Shown here one piece after another: positions 10,328 to 20,083 of a DNA stretch of 64,000 nt (positions within the stretch are counted from its first letter, which is position 1; every line of letters starts with the position of its first letter). Source of the DNA: Batkoa obscura (lineage: Eukaryota > Entomophthoromycota > Entomophthoromycetes > Entomophthorales > Batkoaceae); the NCBI GenBank assembly GCA_030770535.1, contig JASVEC010000010.1:1054001-1118000 (forward strand). The letters run 5' to 3'. The position numbers and the translations under genes were made by a program. The notes below the pieces were generated by a model. That model was not told the origin of the DNA, searched no databases, and saw only the letters and a list, made by a program, of their open reading frames with translations.

Positions 10328-12482
10328 ATGGAAGGCTTTAAAAAAAAGAAATTTAAATTTAATACCGCTCACGCAACAAAAATAAATTTGGAAGAAGATA
10401 ATGATGAAAAGATGCTTAAATCGCCTATTAAATTATTAGGATCAGACAATGAAGTATTAGCTCAAAGTAAGTTTTAATAAATAAGAGAATTTCTTTAACT
10501 CTTTTCTTAGATGACCATATTGTAAATAAAAAACCAGAGGATGCTCAAGATAATGATGAAAAAGAAAAAAAAGTAGAAAAGAATGAAGAAGAAGATCCAT
10601 TGGAAGCATTTATGTTGGAAATAGAAAGTGAAACTAAAAAGCAAGCAAGTGAACCAAGTCGAGGACCAAGATCATTGGGAATGGGAGAAGAGCAAGAGGA
10701 TGTAATGGAATCCTTTTTGAAGCACCGAAAAAAGAATATCAATCTAATTCCAGCGATAAAAACCAACAAAGAAATGGATTCTGATGAGGAAGTTTATGCA
10801 ATGGCAAGAGCTGTTGATGAACAAGGGGATGTAGAATATGACTCGAATGATGAAATAGTCGTTAAAAACAAAAAAGATATCGAGCCACTGAAACCGATAA
10901 ATCATGAAGAAATAGAATATTTAAAAATAGTTAAAGATATTTATAAAGAGCACCCTGACATTTCTAACTTGGCTATTGACAAAGTCAAAGAAATAAGGGA
11001 ACTATACAATATTAAAGTTGAAGGAAGAGATATCTCAAAGCCGTGCTTAGTGTTTGGCCACTTCCAATTTGAAGATAAGTTAATTGATAGAGTTGCTAGA
11101 TCACAATATGAAAGCCCGACTCCAATACAAATGCAAGCCGTCCCCATTGGCTTAAAAGGGAGAGACATGATAGCTATCGCTCAAACTGGTAGTGGGAAAA
11201 CAGCAGCCTACCTTTGGCCGCTTATTAATCACGTATTGAAACAAAGTAAAAAAAAAGATAGAGAAGGGCCTATTGGTATTGTATTAGCACCTACGCATGA
11301 ATTGGCAATCCAAATAGGAAATGAGGCAAAAAAATACAGTAAAAGCTATCATTTTAATGTATGTATTGGGTGTGGAGGTATTTCTAAACAACAACAGTTT
11401 AGAGAGTTAAGAAGTGGTGCTGATATTTTAGTTGGAACACCAGGGAGAGTGATTGATTTGATTAAAATGAAAGCATTTAGTTTATACAGGACCTCGTTTT
11501 TAGTATTAGATGAAGCAGACCGTATGTTGGATTTGGGCTTCGAGCCTCAAGTAGTTTCTATAGCGAACAACATTCGTCCAGATAAACAAACACTGATGTT
11601 TTCAGCAACTTTACCAAAAAGTATTGAAAAGTTATCAAGAAGGCTATTAAATGACCCTATTAAAGTTACGATTGGTGGGGTTGGAATGGTAATGTTATTG
11701 ATAAGATTTTCTAAAATTATTTATTTTTAATTACCATTTAGCTTCATCCAGATATTATTCAAGAATTTGAAGTACTCGATGAGCCTCATCTAAAGTGGTC
11801 TACTTTATTAAAGTATTTACCTAATTGGTTAGTTAATAAATATGGCGTCCTTATTTTTGTATCTACAATTATGGCTACACAGCAATTACAAGCCTCTTTA
11901 GTTCAAATGGGTTATTTATGTAAATAATATTAAATATTTATAGTATCATATTAATTGAGTTAGGCGCTTCAATTCATGGTGACTTGATGCAAAATGAAAG
12001 GGATGAAGTACTGAGCAAATTTAAAAATGGGAGCGTTAAAATACTGATTGCTACTGATGTAGCAGCACGTGGGCTAGATGTGCCAATAGTGCAGGTGGTA
12101 GTCAACTACGATGTTGCCAAAGACTTAGACTCTCATATACATAGAATTGGGCGTACTGGTAGAGCTGGAAGCAAAGGATATGCTTTGACAATGCTTGTAA
12201 AAAGTGAGAATCATGACCAATTCATGGCTCATCAATTTGTTACTTCATTCAAAAAACAAAGCATTAATGTACCCAGCTCATTATTCGCAATTGCTAAAAG
12301 GGTAATTACATTTTTAATATTAACCATAGTTCTAATGTATTCTTTAGAAAGGGAAAATTAGTTTCAATAACAACAAAAATTTCAAGCCAAGACCTAGAGA
12401 ACAGTTCGGAGTTGGCTTTAACCAACAATCTTCTTCTGGTTCCACTTCCTTTTCAAGGTTTAAAAAAGCTTCAGATTCTTAA
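10328..12482 (+). CDS. DEAD-box RNA helicase, DDX42 type (655 aa, five exons)
   Basis: ATP-dependent RNA helicase; DDX42 proteins associate with the U2 snRNP/SF3b. Exons 10328-10466, 10511-11688, 11742-11919, 11964-12301, 12348-12482; 1968 nt, in frame. The N-terminus has the family marker EDPLEAFMLEIE. Motifs in order: HFQF with the Q motif PTPIQMQAV, motif I AQTGSGKT, Ia PTHELA, GG, Ib TPGR, II DEAD, III SAT, IV IFVST, V ATDVAARGLD, VI HRIGRTGR. NYDVAKDLDSHIHRIGRTGR and the HFQFEDKLIDRV region resemble DDX42 rather than Prp5 or Dbp2. Motif Ia has His where Arg is normal. The tail is Asn/Ser-rich and basic. Baker's yeast lacks a clear DDX42, while animals and early-diverging fungi have it (family knowledge). 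Confidence 0.9.
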
Positions 12483-12731
12483 TTGATATAATTGTTATTT
12501 AATCATAGTATAGTTTCTAATTGTTTGTTTCTGATTTCAGTTTATAGTTTTTAAACGTTTGAATTTTATATCTCATTTAATATGTGAGTAATATTGAAGA
12601 TTATCTGTTAAATTGAAATTGCACAAATCACAGTTTAAAATCTTTGCTTACGTATGTTTGAAAAACAATATCAAATTCAGCATTATAAAATTCTTGAGCT
12701 ATAATTTAAATATTACTTTTTTAAAATCTGT

Positions 12732-13631
12732 ATGATAAAAATGAATTTTAGTAAAGTTAATGAAAATGAGTTGTTGTTAGAACCTTACAATTATTTATCC
12801 AGTAACCCGGGAAAATCTTTTTGTACAAAATTATTGGGAGCCTTTCAACTATGGCTTAAAATTGATGATAAATATTTAAAGACGATAGGCGAAGTGTTGG
12901 AAATGTTACACAGTGCTTCATTGCTTATTGACGATGTGCAAGATAATTCAGAACTAAGAAGAGGAATCCCAGTAGCCCATCGTATCTATGGAGTACCAAT
13001 AACAATTAATTGTGCTAACTATATTTACTTTTTAGCATTACGAAAAATATGTGAATTAGATAATCCAAAACTAATTGAAATCTATTCACTAGAATTAATT
13101 AATTTGCATAAAGGGCAAGGTATGGAATTACATTGTAGGGATAGAAGCATATGTCCAACCCAGGAGGAATATTTAGATATAGTGAATAATAAAACTGGTG
13201 GTTTATTAAGATTAGGAGTTAAAATGATGCAGGAAGTTTCGGATTCTAAGGAAGACTACGTACCATTAGTTAATTTGTTAGGAAAACTTTATCAAATTAG
13301 AGATGATTACATCAATTTGAAAACAGATGAGTATCATTCTGCTAAAGGATTTTGTGAGGATTTAAGTGAGGGCAAATACTCTTTTCCAATTATCCACTCT
13401 TTGAGGACATCTAATAATATTCATCAGTTAGAGAACATATTGAAGCAGCGTAGTGAGAATATCGACTTAAAGAAGTATGCCTTGAAATTAATGGAGGAAA
13501 CTAATTCTTTTGGATATACTAGAGATTATCTACTTCAGCTTCTGAAAGAAATAAGAGCCATGATTGAAAATTTGGGCAGCAATCCATTATTTTTAGACCT
13601 AATTACAAAGTTAGAAAGTGGTGTAATCTAA
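12732..13631 (+). CDS. BTS1: Geranylgeranyl diphosphate synthase (299 aa)
   Basis: Condenses isopentenyl diphosphate with farnesyl diphosphate to give the C20 donor for protein geranylgeranylation. Single exon. The first Asp-rich motif is DDVQD, preceded by HSASLLI and followed by NSELRRG, the fungal/animal type III GGPPS arrangement. The second is QIRDDYINL, as in the yeast enzyme. KGQGMELHCRD and the basic GKYSFPIIHSLR with the lid are present. Length matches the family (about 300-335 aa). It lies 249 bases after the helicase gene on the same strand. Cytosolic by lack of a targeting signal. Very confident in the family; the exact chain length is inferred from the residues before the first motif. 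Confidence 0.92.
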   Translation: MIKMNFSKVNENELLLEPYNYLSSNPGKSFCTKLLGAFQLWLKIDDKYLKTIGEVLEMLHSASLLIDDVQDNSELRRGIPVAHRIYGVPITINCANYIYFLALRKICELDNPKLIEIYSLELINLHKGQGMELHCRDRSICPTQEEYLDIVNNKTGGLLRLGVKMMQEVSDSKEDYVPLVNLLGKLYQIRDDYINLKTDEYHSAKGFCEDLSEGKYSFPIIHSLRTSNNIHQLENILKQRSENIDLKKYALKLMEETNSFGYTRDYLLQLLKEIRAMIENLGSNPLFLDLITKLESGVI

Positions 13632-14784
13632 GTCCTTTGACCCTAATAAAAGTTTTAATCGCTCAACTATGTGTAAGTTTTAAAAATAAATATTCAAGCT
13701 ATTTCAATTTTAAAATAATAATTATTTTAAGAATTAAAATCCAAGCTCTAAACCTAAAACTTTGACATTTAATAATAAAATAAAACAAAAATTTAAATCC
13801 TTATTTAAGCTATAAACTAATAAAAAAAAAATCGTCATTTATGAAAGCCCCCCCTGTAATACTAAATTATTATATCAATTCCAAGCTCTTGACACGAATC
13901 TAGTTGATTTTACAAAGATCTTTTTATGGATTTGGCGACAAAACTTAATAGAAAATTAGACCAAATTGAACTACTGTTTTATTGAAATATGTCATCCAAT
14001 TGTTCCTTCACATTACTTTATATATATTTTAAATAATTTTTCACCACAATATATTTAGAAAAAATTAATAGTCCTCACACAAAAGTACTTTTTTTCAATT
14101 AAATATATTTTGCTTAAATGTAGTTTTTAAAAAATCCTTTTTTAGTTAAATTTGTTCAAATTGAAATAATAATTTCTAAATTTAGTAATGATTATTTAAA
14201 TTTAATTAAGCTGTATGTTCACTATTTTATATTTATATAAGCATGGAAATTAACTTTTAATGATATTTTTACCCCTTCTCAAGCTTTAGAATGATAAATA
14301 GCTCCTTATGTTTTTTTGTTTTTTGACTTCTCATACATTAACTAAGAGAAAGTTAAATTAATTTTAATTAGTTCTTTTTCTTTATATTTAAGTGTTCTAG
14401 TATTACACATATCGCAACGCGAATAAATTAAAGTAAACTGATGAATTTAGCTACTTTATCATTCTCAATCAGTATCTTTATTATTATTTGACATTTTAAT
14501 ATAAATGGTATCAAATAATATTTGAAATTAATTATTAATTTTAGAGTAAAGTTGTCATAAAAAAGTCGATGTTTAAACTTAGAATGTATTATAAAATCTA
14601 ACATTACGTGAATATCATATTAATAGGATATGGTTGCCATATTATCACAAAATTTGAAGAAGCTTTTATGATCAATTTCAAATATATGTATAGTTTTTAC
14701 TTAAAAATATAAAACTTTGAAATATTAAATGTAAACTATTATCATTTATTTCTGATAAACTATTATGTATAATTCACTATTTGA
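13632..14784. other. Intergenic region, nothing recognised
   Basis: About 1.15 kb of very AT-rich sequence between the GGPP synthase 3' end and the 3' flank of the first Thr-rich gene. No frame with family similarity, no MITE copy, no RNA gene seen. Confidence 0.5.
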
Positions 14785-14831
14785 CATAAAAAATATACAT
14801 TATACACATCACGCTTTTATTGAGTAATCAA

Positions 14832-16130
14832 TTAGTACTTATAGGTATAGGTTGGATAAGCATAAGTAGTAGTTTTGGTTGATGCGGTAGGTTTAGGGCA
14901 AGTACTGATGGTAGTAGTCAAAGTTTTGGTATCAGTTTTGGTATTAGTTTGAGTCTTGGTTTGTGTTTGAGTCAAAGTTTTGGTATCAGTCTTAGTTTGA
15001 GTAAGGGTTTTGGTATCAGTTTTAGTTATAGTTTTAGTGACTGGTGGGATAGTATAAGTTGGAGTAGGGGTACATGAGCTGACACTTGTTACAGTGATAG
15101 TTTTACTTACAGTAGTTGGAATAGTAACAGTTTGAGTTTTAGTATTATCCTTAGTTATGGTGGTGGTGACTGGTACACTGATAGTACTGGTTGATACTGA
15201 AATATTGGTTACAGTGGTAGTGGTTGGTACAAGAACAGAAGTAGTACTGGTTTGAGTTTGAGTCTCAGTTACTTTTGAAGTAACAGTGTCATGAATAGTA
15301 GAAGTTTCAGTCTTGATATCAGTTAAAGTAGTTGGGACAGTGGTAGTAACAGTTGAGGTAGAAACATCGGTCTTAGTCTCAGTTAAAGTGGTTGGAACAG
15401 TAGTAGTAACAGAAACTGTATCAGTCTTAGTTTCAGTTAAAGTGGTTGGGACAGTAGTAGTAACAGAAACTGTATCAGTCTTAGTCTCAGTTAAAGTGGT
15501 TGGGACAGTAGTAGTGACAGAAACTGTGTCAGTTTTAGTTTCAGTTAATGTAGTAGGAACGACAGTGGTAGAAACTAATGTGGTAGTTTGAGTATCAGTA
15601 ACAGTATCGGTTTTAGTACTTATATTGGTTGAGGTTACAGTATCAGTCAAAGTCTTAGTTTGAGTATCTGTAACAGTTTGAGTGTTGGTTATGGTGGTTG
15701 GAACAGTGATAGTAGTAACTTCAGGAGTAGCTACAGTTGTAGTGACAGTTGCAGTATCAGTTTGAGTCTTAGTGATAGTATCATGAACGGTTTCAGTATT
15801 TGTTACACTGACTGTATCAGTCTTAGTTTCAGTTGCAGTGACTGTATCGTGAATAGTTTCTTTTGAAGTAACAGTAGATGTAACTTCATTCGTAACAGTA
15901 GTGGGGACAGTAATTGTCACAGGAGTAGTTTCAGTTTTAGTCTCAGTTTTAGTTATTTCCTTAGTAGAAGTCAATGTAGTTGGTTGTATAAGAGTTGAGG
16001 TAACTACGCTAGTGTTAGTGCATTTAGATACAGTACTAGTTGTAGTTCTGGTAACAGTAACGGTATAGTGAGCAAGAGCTGGAGAAATTCCAATGGCAAT
16101 TAAGGCAATTAAGCTATAAAAATTTTTCAT
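14832..16130 (-). CDS. Thr-rich secreted repeat protein A (432 aa)
   Basis: Single-exon gene with a signal peptide (KNFYSLIALIAIGISPALA). The mature protein is mostly Thr with Val, Ser, Lys and Glu/Asp in alternating patterns such as TETKTDTVSVTTTVPTTL, an 18-residue unit repeated nearly perfectly in tandem in the middle of the protein. Such composition suggests a heavily O-mannosylated, extended cell-wall or extracellular protein (inference; no enzyme motif). Only three Cys are present. There is no clear hydrophobic GPI tail; it ends in an aromatic YAYPTYTYKY. A TATA box lies about 75 bases upstream. Long open frames on the opposite strand here are by-products of the repeats. The central coding part is almost identical to gene B at 18726-20006. 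Confidence 0.85.
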   Translation of the reverse strand: MKNFYSLIALIAIGISPALAHYTVTVTRTTTSTVSKCTNTSVVTSTLIQPTTLTSTKEITKTETKTETTPVTITVPTTVTNEVTSTVTSKETIHDTVTATETKTDTVSVTNTETVHDTITKTQTDTATVTTTVATPEVTTITVPTTITNTQTVTDTQTKTLTDTVTSTNISTKTDTVTDTQTTTLVSTTVVPTTLTETKTDTVSVTTTVPTTLTETKTDTVSVTTTVPTTLTETKTDTVSVTTTVPTTLTETKTDVSTSTVTTTVPTTLTDIKTETSTIHDTVTSKVTETQTQTSTTSVLVPTTTTVTNISVSTSTISVPVTTTITKDNTKTQTVTIPTTVSKTITVTSVSSCTPTPTYTIPPVTKTITKTDTKTLTQTKTDTKTLTQTQTKTQTNTKTDTKTLTTTISTCPKPTASTKTTTYAYPTYTYKY

Positions 16131-16202
16131 TATATTAGATTTATATTAAAAGATTGAATTAAGTAGCTAAGTTGATACACAAATTTACTATGAAATTCAT
16201 CA

Positions 16203-16211
16203 CTATATATA
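16203..16211 (-). promoter_or_regulatory. TATA box of Thr-rich gene A
   Basis: TATATATAG on the minus strand about 75 bases before the ATG. Gene B has a differently placed TATAAAGG, so the two promoters have diverged. Confidence 0.45.
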
Positions 16212-16880
16212 CTTTTCAATTTCTAATATTGATTAGTAAATAATAAATAATACGGTGATGGTGGATTATATCAAACTAAACGTAGTAAAATGGTTCACGC
16301 ATTTAGATATTCTTTGTTGTGATCTATTTACTAATATGAAGGCTAATTAAAATCTTGAACAATATTCGCTTCTATTTAAGTTCCACTTGCTTAAAATAAA
16401 AAAATAATCTCGAAAAGACTATTAAAGTAATTTTTTAAATTATTTACAATCTTGTGTTTATGTAAAGTTCAATACAGTTTTATTAAAGTATTTAATGGCC
16501 ATAATTTTTACAAATTAGTCAGGTATAAAACATTTTTGATATTTTCGGGCTGAAAGAATAAATAATTAAATTAAGAACCAAAACAAACCATCGAAACCCC
16601 CTTTCTTTTAAAAGTTGATTATAAATAAAATGGTTAATGAATAACTTTTGAGGTAGATTCCTGTTTTCTTAAATATGGCGCTAACCTTTGTTTTCAAGAA
16701 TTTTTTGAGTATACAATTTTAAAGCCATAAAATCATGTTACACCATTTATATAATACAAATGGTTATTTAAAATGATGCATGTGTAAAATATGCTGTACA
16801 TCTATAATAAAATTATATTTAATATTTCCTATTTTCGCTTTATTTTAAATGAATTCAAACTGCAGCTCTAATTTACTATA

Positions 16881-16980
16881 TGGGGATGTTTTTTTGGCTT
16901 CATCGCTCTTTCCATTTTTTAATCACTATTTGAGTAGAAAAAGTGCTAGTAAAATTCTTAAACACAAAAATACATTTTTA
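16881..16980 (+). mobile_element. MITE family 1 copy inside duplication unit A
   Basis: Starts TGGGGATGTT; its right end is degraded (TACATTTTTA instead of ACATCCCCA). The core is ATCACTATTTGAG rather than AGCGCTATTTGAG, a variant shared only with the inverted copy at 17597. Preceded by TATA. Unit B lacks it at the matching place near 20735. Confidence 0.85.
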
Positions 16981-17596
16981 TATTAAGTTTTAGTAAGTTT
17001 TAGAAACAGATGAGTTTAAATCATCTTCAAAACTGTAAATAAAATTTTTCTGATTAATTTCAACTAAATTTCAGAATTCTTTAACTAGTTTCAAAATTAG
17101 GCAGAAAAAACTATTTTCCCTCTGTTTATAGATGATTACCAATTTTATAATAAAATTAAAATTGAAAGAAGATTGACTCTAACTACAAACTAACCTAAAT
17201 ATAAACTATAAAGTATAACAGTTCTTTTTGCCTCCTTTAGCTTAACCGAATTTCTAATCTATCCTCCCTTTTATTTTTCCCTTGTATCTCTTATTCTATC
17301 AGTTAATCATTCAAAAAATGTTCTTTCAACAATAAAACACGGATAGCCTTTGAATTCTTCAAGATTTTGCAAAAAAAGCGTAAAACAAAAGTACAAAAGT
17401 TAAATATTTGAGTTATAAAGCAATTTAATAGTTTTTCTAGTAAAAGCTACAATTGTGAGGTTTAAAATTAAGTGATATAAAGTTAAGATAAAGTAGGCCA
17501 GATAAAATCAATCTTTAAAATAATTCTATCTGTTCCAAAGTAAGTGTCTGATTTGGGGGAAAAGTTCATAATCCTAAAGGATTTAGTAAGACTATA

Positions 17597-17696
17597 TGAT
17601 GATATATTTTTGTGTTTAAGAATTTTACTAGCACTTTTTCTACTCAAATAGTGATTAAAAAATGGAAAGAGCGATGAAGCCAAAAAAATACCCTTC
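17597..17696 (-). mobile_element. MITE family 1 copy, inverted partner of 16881
   Basis: About 80 bases are the reverse complement of the copy at 16881-16980, including the private variant ATCACTATTTGAG; the ends are degraded (TGATGATAT and ATACCCTT). An open frame crossing it (17483-17683) is not a gene. Confidence 0.8.
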
Positions 17697-17903
17697 TATT
17701 ATATTTTGGTTTCAATTCTTTTTTCAATTTTCAAATCCCATTAAGCAGAAAAGCTATTAATATAACTCCCAAACAAAAGAAGACATGTAGTATATATATT
17801 TGAAATTATACCTTACATTGGATACTTTCTAATAATGACAGATATTATTTTATCACTATCAAAAAGTATTTAATGTAAATCATATCTTGAAAAAAATATA
17901 CTA

Positions 17904-18001
17904 TGGGGATGCATTTTTGTGTAAGAATTTTACTAACAAATTTTCCGCTCAAATAGTGCTTAAAGAATTAAAAAAATGATGAAGCTAAAAAAACATCCCC
18001 C
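17904..18001 (-). mobile_element. MITE family 1 copy
   Basis: TGGGGATGCATTTTTG at the left and AAAACATCCCC at the right, with TA just outside the left end and after the right end. Core CTCAAATAGTGCTT. Minus orientation. Confidence 0.85.
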
Positions 18002-18027
18002 TATTTTAACTTATTCCTATAACAATA

Positions 18028-18129
18028 TGGCTGTGTTTTTTTGACTTTATTATTTTTTTCCATTTCTTAAGCGCTATTTGAGCGAAAAATTTGTTAGTAA
18101 AATTCTTAAATACAAAGATACATCCCCCA
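18028..18129 (+). mobile_element. MITE family 1 copy with TA flanks
   Basis: TGGCTGTGTTTTTTTGACTT at the left, ACATCCCCCA at the right, core TTAAGCGCTATTTGAG. Flanked by TA on both sides, the expected Tc1/mariner-type target duplication. Lies only 26 bases from the preceding inverted copy. Confidence 0.88.
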
Positions 18130-18725
18130 TATAAAGTTTGTCTTAAATTGGTATTTTTTCCAAACAGAAAAGTATCTAAAAAATATTTATGTATAACTTA
18201 GCTTTACTTTATAATAATAAAACTTAAACATTTACATTTTTACAAATACCTATTTAACTTAATCAATTTATACTGTGAATTTATGTATTCAATATAAAAT
18301 TTATTTATTTAATAGAATCATTCTATCAGAAAACGTGATAGTAAGGATTAGAAATTATAAAAAAAATTACTATTTAATATATATTATAATTTAAAAGCTT
18401 ACAATAATTATTTAATTAACTAATCTAACACTTATTGTAAATACTATAACTTATAATATAATCTTATAGTAAAGTAAAAAATGTATTCAATAAAGTAGTA
18501 TAAGAAAATGATAACAGGTGTTACTTTTTTAAGTTGTCATACCATTAATATCAATAATGCAGTTTTTTTATCTTTGTTTTGTCAACATGTAATTCTTTGC
18601 AATCATCTGTTTGATAGGATTATGTTCATAATTTAGATAATATTTTATATTTATTCGTTATAAAAAATATACATTATACACATCACACTTTTATTAAGTA
18701 ATCATTTAACAGCTTTAGCTATAGG

Positions 18726-20006
18726 TTAGTGGAAATCAATAGTGGTATCGGTTGATGCGGTAGGTTTAGGGCAAGTACTGATGGTAGTAGTCAAAGTTTT
18801 GGTATCAGTTTTGGTATTAGTTTGAGTCTTGGTTTGTGTTTGAGTCAAAGTTTTGGTACCAGTCTTAGTTTGAGTAAGGGTTTTGGTATCAGTTTTAGTT
18901 ATAGTTTTAGTGACTGGTGGGATAGTATAAGTTGGAGTAGGGGTACATGAGCTGACACTTGTTACAGTGATAGTTTTACTTACAGTAGTTGGAATAGTAA
19001 CAGTTTGAGTTTTAGTATTATCCTTAGTTATGGTGGTGGTGACTGGTACACTGATAGTACTGGTTGATACTGAAATATTGGTTACAGTGGTAGTGGTTGG
19101 TACAAGAACAGAAGTAGTACTGGTTTGAGTTTGAGTCTCAGTTACTTTTGAAGTAACAGTGTCATGAATAGTAGAAGTTTCAGTCTTGATATCAGTTAAA
19201 GTAGTTGGGACAGTGGTAGTAACAGTTGAGGTAGAAACATCGGTCTTAGTCTCAGTTAAAGTGGTTGGAACAGTAGTAGTAACAGAAACTGTATCAGTCT
19301 TAGTTTCAGTTAAAGTGGTTGGGACAGTAGTAGTAACAGAAACTGTATCAGTCTTAGTCTCAGTTAAAGTGGTTGGGACAGTAGTAGTGACAGAAACTGT
19401 GTCAGTTTTAGTTTCAGTTAATGTAGTAGGAACGACAGTGGTAGAAACTAATGTGGTAGTTTGAGTATCAGTAACAGTATCGGTTTTAGTACTTATATTG
19501 GTTGAGGTTACAGTATCAGTCAAAGTCTTAGTTTGAGTATCTGTAACAGTTTGAGTGTTGGTTATGGTGGTTGGAACAGTGATAGTAGTAACTTCAGGAG
19601 TAGCTACAGTTGTAGTGACAGTTGCAGTATCAGTTTGAGTCTTAGTGATAGTATCATGAACGGTTTCAGTATTTGTTACACTGACTGTATCAGTCTTAGT
19701 TTCAGTTGCAGTGACTGTATCGTGAATAGTTTCTTTTGAAGTAACAGTAGATGTAATTTTATTTGTAACAGTAGTGGGGACAGTAATTGTCACAGGAGTA
19801 GTTTCAGTTTTAGTCTCAGTTTTAGTTATTTCCTTAGTAGAAGTTGATATAGTTAGCTTTGTAAGAGTTGAAGTAACTGTGGTCTGGCATCTTTGAAATA
19901 CAGTTGTAGTAGCAGTTTGATACTCAGTGACGGTAGGAACTAATGTAGCAGGAGTTGGAGAAATTCCAATGGCAATTAAGGCAATTAAGCTATAAAAAAA
20001 TTTCAT
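18726..20006 (-). CDS. Thr-rich secreted repeat protein B (426 aa)
   Basis: Paralogue of gene A. Signal peptide (KFFYSLIALIAIGISPTPA) followed by the same Thr-rich repeat tract from KEITKTETKTETTPV to KPTAST. In that tract I found one replacement near the C-terminus (Asp in A, Gly in B, in TKTxTKTLTQT) and a small cluster near the N-terminus (TNEVTS versus TNKITS). In contrast the first 60 residues and the last dozen differ strongly: B starts TLVPTVTEYQTATTTVFQR and ends TDTTIDFH rather than in the Tyr-rich tail. This pattern suggests that the middle was homogenised by gene conversion. Role as for A: likely O-glycosylated wall or extracellular protein, unproven. Confidence 0.85.
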   Translation of the reverse strand: MKFFYSLIALIAIGISPTPATLVPTVTEYQTATTTVFQRCQTTVTSTLTKLTISTSTKEITKTETKTETTPVTITVPTTVTNKITSTVTSKETIHDTVTATETKTDTVSVTNTETVHDTITKTQTDTATVTTTVATPEVTTITVPTTITNTQTVTDTQTKTLTDTVTSTNISTKTDTVTDTQTTTLVSTTVVPTTLTETKTDTVSVTTTVPTTLTETKTDTVSVTTTVPTTLTETKTDTVSVTTTVPTTLTETKTDVSTSTVTTTVPTTLTDIKTETSTIHDTVTSKVTETQTQTSTTSVLVPTTTTVTNISVSTSTISVPVTTTITKDNTKTQTVTIPTTVSKTITVTSVSSCTPTPTYTIPPVTKTITKTDTKTLTQTKTGTKTLTQTQTKTQTNTKTDTKTLTTTISTCPKPTASTDTTIDFH

Positions 20007-20075
20007 TATATTAGATTTATATTAAAAAATTGAATTAAGTAGCTAGATCGATACAAGGATTTGTTCAAAACTCAT

Positions 20076-20083
20076 CCTTTATA
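20076..20083 (-). promoter_or_regulatory. TATA box of Thr-rich gene B
   Basis: TATAAAGG on the minus strand about 70 bases before the ATG. Confidence 0.45.

Larger units (their letters stand above)
14785..17085. repeat. Segmental duplication, unit A (~2.3 kb)
   Basis: Matches unit B (18658-20865) in the same order and orientation: a 3' flank starting at ATATACATTATACACATCAC, the Thr-rich gene, and about 900 bases of 5' flank including shared markers such as AAATATGGCGCTAACCTTTG and TCTCGAAAAGACT. Boundaries are approximate because the flanks have diverged. Unit A has an extra MITE at 16881-16980 that is absent from unit B. Confidence 0.85.

Noticed and set aside
15313-15591. Open frame on the plus strand antisense to Thr-rich gene A (and 19186-19464 antisense to B)
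   Set aside because: The low-complexity Val/Ser product is a frame shadow of the Thr codon repeats and is identical in both copies only because the sense tract is.
15660-15866. Ser/Cys-rich open frame antisense to gene A (and 19533-19739 antisense to B)
   Set aside because: Another shadow of the same repeats; no promoter or independent conservation.
17483-17683. Open frame overlapping the MITE at 17597
   Set aside because: Its N-terminal half is translated MITE sequence; no sign of a gene.
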